NCBI GenBank assembly: GCA_964638865.1 | Contig: CAZXBG010000186.1 | Location: forward strand, 1 to 6,218 | DNA from: UBA7236 sp964638865 | GTDB lineage: Bacteria; Bacteroidota; Bacteroidia; Chitinophagales; BACL12 | DNA length: 6,218 bases | Direction: 5' to 3' | In this document: piece after piece, positions 1 to 6,218 of the stretch | Layout of the letters: the number at the start of each line of letters is the position of its first letter | Numbering within the stretch: the first letter of the stretch is position 1 | Made by a program: the position numbers and the translations under genes | Notes under the pieces: generated by a model | What the model was told of the DNA's origin: nothing | The model's database searches: none | Seen by the model: only the letters and a program-made list of their open reading frames with translations

Positions 1-52
1 CGGGAAGTTGCGGGAAGGGAAATGAATAATAAAGGAATAATAATAAATATAA
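1..52 (+). other. Leader of nuoI / possible 3' tail of an upstream gene
   Basis: This short stretch precedes nuoI. In most nuo operons the preceding gene is nuoH, so its 3' end may lie here, but too little is present to recognise it. The three frames stop at 23-25 (TGA, preceded by residues GKLREGK), 27-29 (TAA) and 67-69 (TAA, inside nuoI). The first 17 bases hold a 7-bp direct repeat, CGGGAAG, at 1-7 and 11-17. A weak ribosome-binding candidate, AAAGGA at 31-36, lies 16 nt before the nuoI start, farther than usual. No promoter was identified. Which frame, if any, belongs to the upstream gene cannot be decided from this window. Confidence 0.3.
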
Positions 53-601
53 ATGCAGCAATTAACTAATAGAAGCAAGGTGGTTTCCAATAAACAAATG
101 ACGTTTATGGAGAAGTTATATATTCCGGCGTTGTTGGGAGGATTGCGCATTACTATAAAACATTTTTTTAAAAAGAAAGTAACCGTTAATTACCCTGAAG
201 AGACTCGTGAACACAGTAAAGTTTGGCGAGGATTGCACGTTTTGAAAAGAGACGATGAGGGAAGAGAAAATTGTACTGCCTGCGGATTATGTGCAATTGC
301 TTGTCCGGCAGAAGCAATAACCATGGTTGCCGAAGAAAGAAAAAAGGGAGAGGAACATTTATATCGCGAAGAAAAATATGCCGTTGAATATAATATTGAT
401 ATGTTGCGCTGTATTTTTTGCGGATTATGTGAAGAGGCTTGTCCGAAAGACGCAATATATTTGACCGATCGCATCAATTTATCCAATTATCACCGCGATC
501 AGTTTATTTATACCAAAGATATGTTAGTGGAAGGTGTGGCAAAGGAAGATCGTATTGACATAGACATTAGAAGAAAAGGCACCCGCGAGGGAGCCAATTA
601 A
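53..601 (+). CDS. nuoI: NADH-quinone oxidoreductase subunit I (two [4Fe-4S] ferredoxin-like subunit)
   Basis: NuoI is a peripheral-arm subunit of complex I that sits on the cytoplasmic face of the membrane and carries clusters N6a and N6b, passing electrons towards N2 and quinone. The 182-residue protein shows two classic CxxCxxCxxxCP motifs: C74, C77, C80, C84 and C120, C123, C126, C130. The second is preceded by MLRCIFCGLC, a hallmark of the family (TYKY in mitochondria). An amphipathic, basic N-terminal part (about residues 17-45, with KHFFKKKV) would contact the membrane arm. Length is close to E. coli NuoI (180). The ATG at 53 is chosen because MQQLTNRSKVV matches the usual Bacteroidota start; Met16 and Met19 would cut this off. 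No strong Shine-Dalgarno is seen. It is followed after 30 bp by nuoJ. All cluster ligands are intact, so it should be functional. Confidence 0.97.
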   Translation: MQQLTNRSKVVSNKQMTFMEKLYIPALLGGLRITIKHFFKKKVTVNYPEETREHSKVWRGLHVLKRDDEGRENCTACGLCAIACPAEAITMVAEERKKGEEHLYREEKYAVEYNIDMLRCIFCGLCEEACPKDAIYLTDRINLSNYHRDQFIYTKDMLVEGVAKEDRIDIDIRRKGTREGAN

Positions 602-606
602 TAATT

Positions 607-613
607 AAGGAAG
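607..613 (+). promoter_or_regulatory. Shine-Dalgarno-like site in the nuoI-nuoJ gap
   Basis: AAGGAAG lies in the only real intergenic gap of the window. From the end of AAGGA (611) there are 20 nt to the nuoJ ATG at 632, which is too far for normal use. There are 9 nt to the ATG at 621 that opens a four-codon mini-ORF. The site is therefore best placed for the mini-ORF rather than for nuoJ itself. Bacteroidota often do not depend on Shine-Dalgarno pairing, so its use is uncertain. Confidence 0.4.
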
Positions 614-620
614 TAATTTG

Positions 621-635
621 ATGCACAACCAATGA
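621..635 (+). other. Four-codon mini-ORF (MHNQ) whose stop overlaps the nuoJ start
   Basis: ATG at 621 is followed by three more sense codons and TGA at 633-635, giving MHNQ-stop. The TGA shares two bases with the nuoJ ATG at 632 (the string ATGA), the usual arrangement for stop-start reinitiation. A good purine-rich site sits 9 nt upstream. It may be a tiny coupling leader or chance; such a short ORF has no protein-level evidence. It begins 11 nt before the true start, the same offset as the mini-ORF before nuoL. Confidence 0.25.
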
Positions 636-1135
636 CCCAGATATTTTTTTATTTTCTTTCAGGGATCGCAATTGCAAGCAGCTTGTTAATGCTGTTTCAA
701 CGCAATGCAATGTACAGTGTATTGTATTTATTGGTTTGTTTTTTTGCAGTGGCTGGATTATACATTATGCTCAATGCGCAATTTCTGGCTATCGTTCATA
801 TCATAGTTTATGCCGGTGCTATTATGGTATTGTTTTTATATGTGTTGATGTTCCTCAATTTAAATACGCAGGCCACTTTTTCGAAAAGTAATCTTTTGCG
901 TATTGCAGCAGTGCTTACCGGAGGAATGGTGTTTATTTTATTATTTGCAAGTTTTTATCAAACGCAATTAACCTATGTTGCCGATTCGCTGCATGCGGAA
1001 ACAGGTTCCGTGCAAACTTTGGGAAAGGTATTATTCGATGAGTTTTTAATTCCATTCGAATTAACCAGTATTTTATTCCTTTCGGCAATGGTGGGAGTGG
1101 TAATTATGAATAAAAAGGAGTCGTCAAATGAATAA
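632..1135 (+). CDS. nuoJ: NADH-quinone oxidoreductase subunit J
   Basis: NuoJ (ND6 family) is a small integral membrane subunit of complex I lying between NuoA/NuoH and NuoK. It links quinone chemistry to the proton channels. The 167-residue product has five predicted membrane helices, at about residues 4-22, 28-48, 52-75, 90-110 and 138-158. The strongest signature is helix 3, IIVYAGAIMVLFLYVLM (residues 57-73). This contains the conserved Tyr60 and the segment that forms the pi-bulge in known structures. The last helix carries PFELTSILFLSAMVGVVI, also typical. The position of E. coli Glu55 is His56 here, a site that varies in the family. It is shorter than E. coli NuoJ (184) because the hydrophilic tail is short. 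The ATG at 632 is the only start between the in-frame stop at 614-616 and the first helix. The 3' end overlaps nuoK by 8 bp. Confidence 0.96.
   Translation: MTQIFFYFLSGIAIASSLLMLFQRNAMYSVLYLLVCFFAVAGLYIMLNAQFLAIVHIIVYAGAIMVLFLYVLMFLNLNTQATFSKSNLLRIAAVLTGGMVFILLFASFYQTQLTYVADSLHAETGSVQTLGKVLFDEFLIPFELTSILFLSAMVGVVIMNKKESSNE
1115..1120 (+). promoter_or_regulatory. Ribosome binding site of nuoK
   Basis: AAGGAG ends 7 nt before the nuoK ATG at 1128 and lies inside the last codons of nuoJ. It is the only textbook Shine-Dalgarno site in the window and fixes the nuoK start. The 8-bp overlap of nuoJ and nuoK suggests coupled translation as well. Confidence 0.75.
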
Positions 1136-1466
1136 TAACGGAACCTTAAGTCAGCAACTTATAACTATTCCTCTGGAGAATTATGTTGTGCTATGTTTAA
1201 TATTATTCAGTATAGGTATAGTGGGTATTTTGATGCGCAGAAATCTGATCGTGGTTTTTTTAAGTATTGAGTTGATGTTGAATTCCATTAATTTAATGGC
1301 AGCAGCATTTTCATCGTATAATAATGATCCTGCCGGACAAGCATTTGTGTTTTTTATTATGGTAGTGGCAGCAGCAGAGGTTGCTATCGGTTTGGCTATG
1401 TTGGTAATGATATACCGAAATACAAAAACTTTGGATATTAACGCATTGAACAAACTAAAATGGTAA
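1128..1466 (+). CDS. nuoK: NADH-quinone oxidoreductase subunit K
   Basis: NuoK (ND4L, MrpC-like) is a three-helix membrane subunit that forms part of the fourth proton path of complex I with NuoJ and NuoN. The 112 residues show helices at about 18-37, 41-62 and 72-97. The two key buried acids are present: Glu48 in FLSIELMLNSINL and Glu84 in AAAEVAIGLAML, equivalent to Glu36 and Glu72 of E. coli. The conserved RRNL loop (residues 37-40) is also there. The product is about 12 residues longer than E. coli NuoK (100), all at the N terminus. The ATG at 1128 is supported by AAGGAG at 1115-1120, and no later Met lies before helix 1. It overlaps nuoJ by 8 bp, and nuoL starts 4 bp after its TAA. Confidence 0.97.
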   Translation: MNNNGTLSQQLITIPLENYVVLCLILFSIGIVGILMRRNLIVVFLSIELMLNSINLMAAAFSSYNNDPAGQAFVFFIMVVAAAEVAIGLAMLVMIYRNTKTLDINALNKLKW

Positions 1467-1474
1467 ACAATTGA
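1460..1474 (+). other. Four-codon mini-ORF (MVNN) overlapping nuoK end and nuoL start
   Basis: ATG at 1460 overlaps the last codons of nuoK and reads MVNN before TGA at 1472-1474. That stop shares two bases with the TTG start of nuoL at 1471 (the string TTGA). The ATG lies 11 nt before the nuoL start, exactly as for the mini-ORF before nuoJ. No Shine-Dalgarno is seen. A ribosome ending nuoK at 1464-1466 could reinitiate at either codon. It may be chance. Confidence 0.2.
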
Positions 1475-3381
1475 ATCAACAAACCCTCAATATAATAGTT
1501 ACCTTAATTCCTGCTTTGCCGTTGCTGGGATTTTTGATCCATATTTTTCTGAAAAATAAAGTATCTGAAAAAGTTGCAGGTTTTCACGCAAGCGCATGGA
1601 TAGTAATTTCCTTTATTCTTACTTTAGTTTTGTTTTTTGAATTGCGCAATACTCCTGAAATTAATGTTCAGCTATTTAATTGGTTTAGTGTTGGGGGGAT
1701 GGAAATTCCATTCGCATTTTTAATTGACCACCTCAGCATATTAATGATGCTGGTAATTACCGGTGTCGGAAGTTTGATTCATATTTATTCCATAGGTTAC
1801 ATGCATGGAGATGAAGGATTTAACAGGTTTTTTTCCTATCTCAATTTATTTATATTCTTCATGCTCACCCTCGTAATGGCAAATAATTATGTTCTCATGT
1901 TCGTGGGTTGGGAAGGAGTTGGATTGTGTTCTTATTTATTGATCGGATTCTGGTTTAAAAATCAGGAATACAATAAAGCAGCCAGCAAGGCTTTCATCAT
2001 GAATAGAATTGGTGACCTTGCTTTATTGATAGGATTATTTTTAATGTTCCAGTATTTAGGTACTCTCACTTTTGAAGGAGTTAACAATAAACTGGATGTG
2101 AGTTCCGGAACAAGTTATGTTCCCGACATAAATATTATAACTATCATCACCATTTTATTATTTATAGGTGCTTGTGGTAAAAGTGCACAAATTCCATTGT
2201 ATACCTGGTTGCCGGATGCAATGGCGGGACCTACTCCGGTGAGTGCGTTAATTCACGCTGCAACTATGGTAACTGCGGGTATTTATATGATAGTGCGCAG
2301 TAATTTATTGTTCTCACTTGCTCCAATTACCATGGATATTATTATGGTTGTTGGAATTGTTACGGCAATATTTGCGGGAAGTATAGCACTCAAACAAAAT
2401 GATATTAAAAAAGTATTGGCATATTCTACCGTTAGCCAATTGGGTTTGATGTTTTTTGCAATTGGTGTTGGTGCGTATGAAGCAGCATTTTTTCATTTAA
2501 TTACACATGCTTTCTTTAAAGCATTATTATTCTTAAGCGCAGGTTCTGTTATTCACGGTTTGCACGGCGAACAGGATATTCGCAAAATGGGCGGTTTGGG
2601 AAAATATATGAAAATAACCCATTGGGTTTTCGGATTTGGTGTTTTGGCGATAATGGCAGTGCCACCATTTAGCGGATTTTTTTCTAAGGATGATATTTTA
2701 GTGAGTGCTTATTTGCAAAGTCCAGTGTTGTGGGGGTTAGGATTAATTGCAGGATTATTTACGGCATTTTATATGATGCGTTTATATTATTTGGTATTCA
2801 GAGGTGAGGAGAGAATGAATGAACAAACAAAAAGTAAAATACATGAATCTCCAAAAGTAATAACAGTGCCATTGATTATTTTATGTGTGCTTGCAATAGT
2901 GGGTGGTGTGATAAATATTCCCGAATTATTTGGGGGAGATAAAATGATGATGCATTATTTAAGCGATATCGTTCCAATGCATGTACATCATTTGGATGCA
3001 TCAACAGAATGGATGCTTATGGCTTTCGCAAGTGTGGCTATTATTTTAACCATAGTGGCAGTGAGAATAAAGTATTTGGAACGCAAAGTAGTTGCAGAAA
3101 ATGATGCCGATATGAAGGGTTTGGGCAAATTACTCAATGCAAAATATTATGTTGATGAACTGTATAATGCTGTAATTGTAAAACCATTACACGCATTAAG
3201 TGAATTTCTATATAAAATATTCGACCTGCAAATAATTGACGGTTTAGTGAACGGTGCAGCCAGAACAACAGGCTATTTTGCAACACAATTAAAAAATTTA
3301 CAAACGGGAAATATAAGTTTTTATTTATTCGCCATGGCTTTGGGCATGGGCGGAATTATCCTTTTAATTATATTGATGTAA
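1471..3381 (+). CDS. nuoL: NADH-quinone oxidoreductase subunit L (distal antiporter-like proton channel)
   Basis: NuoL (ND5, MrpA-related) is the distal proton-pumping subunit of the complex I membrane arm. At 636 residues it is slightly longer than E. coli NuoL (613). Channel residues are intact: Glu148 in VGWEGVGLCSYLLIGFW, Lys237 in GACGKSAQIPLYTWLPDAM, His262 in SALIHAATMVTAG, His342/His346/Lys350 in FHLITHAFFKALLFLSAGS, and Lys406-Asp407 in GFFSKDDIL. By family knowledge these match E. coli Glu144, Lys229, His254, His334/338/Lys342 and Lys399-Asp400. The C-terminal part (about 553-636) has the YYVDELYNAVIVKPL start of the long lateral helix and a final membrane anchor. The start is TTG at 1471: the in-frame stop at 1456-1458 leaves no ATG upstream, and the first internal Met is residue 77, after two helices. 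A His-rich loop (494-507) is noted. It is 4 bp after nuoK and 3 bp before nuoM. Confidence 0.97.
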   Translation: MNQQTLNIIVTLIPALPLLGFLIHIFLKNKVSEKVAGFHASAWIVISFILTLVLFFELRNTPEINVQLFNWFSVGGMEIPFAFLIDHLSILMMLVITGVGSLIHIYSIGYMHGDEGFNRFFSYLNLFIFFMLTLVMANNYVLMFVGWEGVGLCSYLLIGFWFKNQEYNKAASKAFIMNRIGDLALLIGLFLMFQYLGTLTFEGVNNKLDVSSGTSYVPDINIITIITILLFIGACGKSAQIPLYTWLPDAMAGPTPVSALIHAATMVTAGIYMIVRSNLLFSLAPITMDIIMVVGIVTAIFAGSIALKQNDIKKVLAYSTVSQLGLMFFAIGVGAYEAAFFHLITHAFFKALLFLSAGSVIHGLHGEQDIRKMGGLGKYMKITHWVFGFGVLAIMAVPPFSGFFSKDDILVSAYLQSPVLWGLGLIAGLFTAFYMMRLYYLVFRGEERMNEQTKSKIHESPKVITVPLIILCVLAIVGGVINIPELFGGDKMMMHYLSDIVPMHVHHLDASTEWMLMAFASVAIILTIVAVRIKYLERKVVAENDADMKGLGKLLNAKYYVDELYNAVIVKPLHALSEFLYKIFDLQIIDGLVNGAARTTGYFATQLKNLQTGNISFYLFAMALGMGGIILLIILM

Positions 3382-3384
3382 TTC

Positions 3385-4854
3385 ATGCTGACATTATTAC
3401 TCCTATTATTACCAATTGTTTCAGGACTGATCATTTATTTTCTTCCTGAAAATCTGACCAAACAATTTGCTTTGGTGTCGGCACTCGCATCTTTGGTTTT
3501 GGGAGTTGTAACTTATTTTCAGTTTGATGTAAATGGGGGAACGCAGTTTGTTATGAATTACGCATGGGTAAACATGCTGGGAATTCGTTTTCACATCGGT
3601 ATGGATGGTATCAGTTTATTGATGATATTATTATCCAATATTTTATCACCCTTAATCATACTTTCTTCCTTTAAAGACAAATACGAAAATTCTAAAATAT
3701 TTTATTCCTTTTTATTGATCATGCAAGGCGCAATGAACGGCGTTTTTGTTTCATTGGATATGTTTTTGTATTATATTTTCTGGGAACTTGCGCTCATACC
3801 GGCTTATTTTCTTGTATTGTGGTGGGGAAGAGGAGATAATAAAAAGATCACCGCTAAGTTTTTTATTTATACCTTGTTCGGAAGTTTATTCATGCTCATC
3901 GCCATTATCTGGCTGAGTATGCAGGGTGAAACGCCTTCTTCCGATATTTCTGCAATTTATCAATTAAATATTCCGGAGACCATACAATTGTATTTATTCC
4001 TGGCATTTATGCTGGCGTATGCAATTAAAATTCCAATTTTCCCTTTTCATACCTGGCAACCGGATACCTATACTTATTCTCCGTCGCCTGCAACTATGTT
4101 GTTAGGAGGCGTTATGTTGAAGATGGGATTATATAGTATTATTCGATGGGTAATACCTGTTGTGCCTCAAGCTGTTGAGCAATATGGAATTTATATTATC
4201 GTATTTGCTTCCATAGGAGTATTTTATGCATCGGCAATTGCCTGGGTTCAAAAAGATCTTAAAAAATTATTTGCTTATTCGAGTATAGCACACGTAGGTT
4301 TAATTACCGCAGGATTATTTACGGCTACTCAAATGGGTTTGCAGGGCGGATTAAATCAAATGCTCGCACACGGAATTAATGTTGTGGGATTATTTTATGT
4401 CTGTCAGATTTTATTCCGAAAATTCCATGATCACGACATTCATTCTATGGGAGGAATAAGAAATAAGGCGCCATTATTTGCAGGATTATTTTTGGTGATA
4501 TTACTTGCAAGTGTTGCTTTACCATTAACCAATGCATTTCCGGGAGAATTTATGTTGTTGAATTCCATTTTCGGAGTGAACCCATGGTTGTGTTTATTAG
4601 CAGGTAGTGGCGTTATTTTAGGAGCTGTTTATATGTTTTCTGCTTATCGGAAAGTAATGTTGGGGGAGGTAAATAATAAAACAAATTCATTTACCGATCT
4701 TGATAGTATGGATAAATGGGTATTGATACCAATTGTGATATTAATTTTTGTTTTTGGAGTATATCCGCAATTGATAACCAACCTTACGGAACAGAGTGTG
4801 AGTGATATTATTTTACAATACCAAACAAAGATCAACGGAATAATAACTAAATAA
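3385..4854 (+). CDS. nuoM: NADH-quinone oxidoreductase subunit M (central antiporter-like proton channel)
   Basis: NuoM (ND4, MrpD-related) is the middle antiporter-like subunit of the membrane arm, between NuoN and NuoL, and translocates protons. The 489-residue protein (E. coli 509) has about 14 membrane helices. Key residues seen: Glu134 in FWELALIPAYFLVLWWG, Lys215 in AIKIPIFPFHTWQPDTYT, Lys246 in GGVMLKMGLYSIIRW, His329 in MLAHGINVVGLF, and Glu388 in FPGEFMLLNS. The latter corresponds to the terminal-channel Glu407 of E. coli, where NuoL and NuoN have Lys instead, and it separates M from L and N. The loop after helix 7 reads QPDTYTYSPSPATMLL rather than the E. coli-like LPDAH...APT. The ATG at 3385 directly begins the first helix (LTLLLLLLPIVSG). 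No Shine-Dalgarno is visible, which suggests coupling to nuoL, whose stop is 3 bp upstream in the same frame. Confidence 0.97.
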   Translation: MLTLLLLLLPIVSGLIIYFLPENLTKQFALVSALASLVLGVVTYFQFDVNGGTQFVMNYAWVNMLGIRFHIGMDGISLLMILLSNILSPLIILSSFKDKYENSKIFYSFLLIMQGAMNGVFVSLDMFLYYIFWELALIPAYFLVLWWGRGDNKKITAKFFIYTLFGSLFMLIAIIWLSMQGETPSSDISAIYQLNIPETIQLYLFLAFMLAYAIKIPIFPFHTWQPDTYTYSPSPATMLLGGVMLKMGLYSIIRWVIPVVPQAVEQYGIYIIVFASIGVFYASAIAWVQKDLKKLFAYSSIAHVGLITAGLFTATQMGLQGGLNQMLAHGINVVGLFYVCQILFRKFHDHDIHSMGGIRNKAPLFAGLFLVILLASVALPLTNAFPGEFMLLNSIFGVNPWLCLLAGSGVILGAVYMFSAYRKVMLGEVNNKTNSFTDLDSMDKWVLIPIVILIFVFGVYPQLITNLTEQSVSDIILQYQTKINGIITK

Positions 4855-6218
4855 ATGACCTCAGTAATAATTTTAGCAGTAGCAGGTATTGCGTCCATGT
4901 TTGTGGGGGTGTTTAAATTTAAACGCATTGCGCTGCCGTTGGTTTTACTCGCTTGTATTGCAGCTCTATGTATCATCTTTTTAAAATTAAATGGCGGGTA
5001 TGAGGATATTATTGGCAATATGTTGCAGTTTGATCCATTTTCTTATGGGTTTAGTATAATCATGATCTTATTGACCATGGGTGTATTCATTATCAGTAAA
5101 TATTATTTCCGGGAGAACATGGAGCATCTGGGAGATATTTATTCGTTGTTTATATTTTCGATGATAGGGGGAATACTTTTAGTTTCTTTTCAGAGTTTGG
5201 TGATGTTGTTTATTAGTATTGAAATTTTATCAATTCCATTATATATCCTCGCTGCAAGTAACCGAAAAAATTTATTCAGCAATGAAGCGGGATTAAAATA
5301 TTTTTTAATGGGTTCCTTTGCATCTTGTTTTTTATTGTTGGGAATAACCTTTGTTTACGGAACAGCGCATACTTTTGAAATGCAGGGTATATTTAATTTT
5401 ATTTCTGCAGCAAATGGCGAACTTCCGGCTTTGTTTATTACCGGATGTTTTTTAATTCTCGGTGCTTTTATTTTTAAAATTTCGGCAGTGCCATTTCATT
5501 TCTGGGCACCTGACGTATATGAGGGTTCTCCAAGTGTTATCACTGCATTTATGGCAACAGTGGTAAAAACTGCAGCCTTTGGCGGATTGATAAGATTTAT
5601 AGTTATGTCGGGCCTTATCCAAACAGATAATTGGCAGGAAATTGTAACCGTAGTTGCAATACTCACATTAATTGTAGGTAATGTAACCGCCCTATATCAA
5701 ACTAACTTCAAAAGATTATTAGCCTATTCCGGAATTGCAAATGCAGGTTACGTATTAGTTGCAGTTGCAACATTGCAGGTAAACACCTACGAATATGTTT
5801 TATATTATTTAGCTTCTTATGGCGTTGCCAGTATTTTAGCATTTACTATTTATTCCATTATTAAAGATCATACAGGAATAAATACTATTGAAGGATTAAA
5901 AGGACTTTTTGTCAAAAATAAAATGCTTGCTGTTACGCTTGCTTTTGCCATGTTGTCGCTGGCAGGTATTCCTCCTTTAGCGGGCTTCTTCGGAAAATAT
6001 GCCGTATTCGCAAATGCTATTCAGGCTGAGGAGATCTGGTTGGTTGTTGTGGCGATATTGACCTCCCTTGTAGGGGTATTTTATTATTTCCGGGTTATGG
6101 CAAATGCTTTTAATACACAGGGGGAAATTCCGGTGGTGCCAATCCATTTTGGGTATAAATTAGTGTTGATATTGGGTGTCATCATACTTCTGGTACTTGG
6201 TTTAATGCCGGATCTGAT
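4855..6218 (+). CDS. nuoN: NADH-quinone oxidoreductase subunit N, partial (3' end cut by window)
   Basis: NuoN (ND2 family) is the antiporter-like subunit nearest the quinone-binding part of complex I and forms a proton channel. An open frame of 454 full codons runs to the window edge without a stop. Key residues seen: Glu123 in ISIEILSIPLYILAAS, Lys148 in AGLKYFLMGSFAS, Lys208 in FKISAVPFHFWAPDVYEGSP, Lys238 in FMATVVKTAAFGG, and Lys381 in AGIPPLAGFFGKY. These match E. coli Glu133, Lys158, Lys217, Lys247 and Lys395. The segment FKRLLAYSGIANAGY (305-319) is also typical. The last visible part (433-454) looks like helix 14, so probably only a few residues to a few tens are missing compared with E. 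coli NuoN (485). The ATG at 4855 abuts the nuoM TAA with no gap and in the same frame. Only a weak GGAA (4837-4840) lies upstream, so coupled translation is likely. Confidence 0.96.
   Translation, partial: MTSVIILAVAGIASMFVGVFKFKRIALPLVLLACIAALCIIFLKLNGGYEDIIGNMLQFDPFSYGFSIIMILLTMGVFIISKYYFRENMEHLGDIYSLFIFSMIGGILLVSFQSLVMLFISIEILSIPLYILAASNRKNLFSNEAGLKYFLMGSFASCFLLLGITFVYGTAHTFEMQGIFNFISAANGELPALFITGCFLILGAFIFKISAVPFHFWAPDVYEGSPSVITAFMATVVKTAAFGGLIRFIVMSGLIQTDNWQEIVTVVAILTLIVGNVTALYQTNFKRLLAYSGIANAGYVLVAVATLQVNTYEYVLYYLASYGVASILAFTIYSIIKDHTGINTIEGLKGLFVKNKMLAVTLAFAMLSLAGIPPLAGFFGKYAVFANAIQAEEIWLVVVAILTSLVGVFYYFRVMANAFNTQGEIPVVPIHFGYKLVLILGVIILLVLGLMPDL

Noticed and set aside
163..174. T7-A5 tract in nuoI that resembles a slippery site for frameshifting.
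   Set aside because: The frame continues correctly through all eight cluster cysteines, and the tract encodes the conserved FFKKK segment. No downstream structure or alternative product was evident.
186..486. Two overlapping minus-strand ORFs opposite nuoI.
   Set aside because: They are antisense to a strongly conserved gene, match no family I know, and look like by-products of its codon pattern.
613..621. Possible Bacteroidota -7 promoter element (TAATTTG) in the nuoI-nuoJ gap.
   Set aside because: It is one base short of the TAnnTTTG consensus, no clear -33 element was found, and the operon packing makes an internal promoter unlikely.
1181..1453. Minus-strand ORF of 90 codons opposite nuoK.
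   Set aside because: It lies within nuoK, which has full family support, and its translation shows no recognisable features.
2314..2496. Minus-strand ORF of 60 codons opposite nuoL.
   Set aside because: Low-complexity, Asn-rich translation antisense to a conserved membrane gene; no sign of a real protein.
2749..4325. A 17-bp exact repeat, GCAGGATTATTTACGGC, at 2749-2765 in nuoL and 4309-4325 in nuoM.
   Set aside because: Both copies encode AGLFTA in the same frame using the preferred codons of this genome, at non-equivalent positions in the two proteins. A shorter version also occurs at 4480-4491. Codon bias explains it better than recombination or a regulatory repeat.
4644..5018. Minus-strand ORF of 124 codons across the nuoM-nuoN junction.
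   Set aside because: It overlaps two well-supported genes on the other strand and has no recognisable domain or start context.

Overview
This window is one piece of a respiratory complex I (NADH:quinone oxidoreductase, nuo) operon. Six genes lie on the + strand in the order nuoI-nuoJ-nuoK-nuoL-nuoM-nuoN. The first five are complete and nuoN runs off the right edge. The protein sequences look like Bacteroidota. Signs of this are the MQxLTNRxKVV start of NuoI, the FHTWQPDTYT motif of NuoM, the AT-rich codon choice and the mostly weak or absent Shine-Dalgarno sites. I would not name a genus from this window alone.

Layout. Bases 1-52 are a short leader or the tail of an upstream gene, which by usual operon order would be nuoH. 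NuoI (53-601) is the two-[4Fe-4S] ferredoxin-like subunit that passes electrons towards the quinone site. NuoJ (632-1135) and NuoK (1128-1466) are small membrane subunits next to it. NuoL (1471-3381), NuoM (3385-4854) and NuoN (4855-6218, partial) are the three antiporter-like proton-channel subunits. Together these genes encode the end of the electron wire plus most of the proton-pumping membrane arm. The NADH module (E, F, G), the other connecting and quinone-site subunits (B, C, D, H) and NuoA are outside the window.

Packing. Gene junctions are +30, -8, +4, +3 and 0 bp, so there is no room for internal promoters or terminators, and none were seen. Co-transcription and translational coupling are the natural reading. 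No gap exceeds 300 bases. No RNA genes, mobile elements, CRISPR arrays or large repeats were found.

All charged residues expected in the proton channels of L, M, N and K are present, as are all eight cluster cysteines of NuoI, so the encoded complex looks functional. I found no new biological system. The few points worth a second look are small translation-level details. NuoJ and NuoL are each preceded by a four-codon mini-ORF with the same geometry, nuoL has a TTG start, and nuoL, nuoM and nuoN share one reading frame separated only by single TAA stops.
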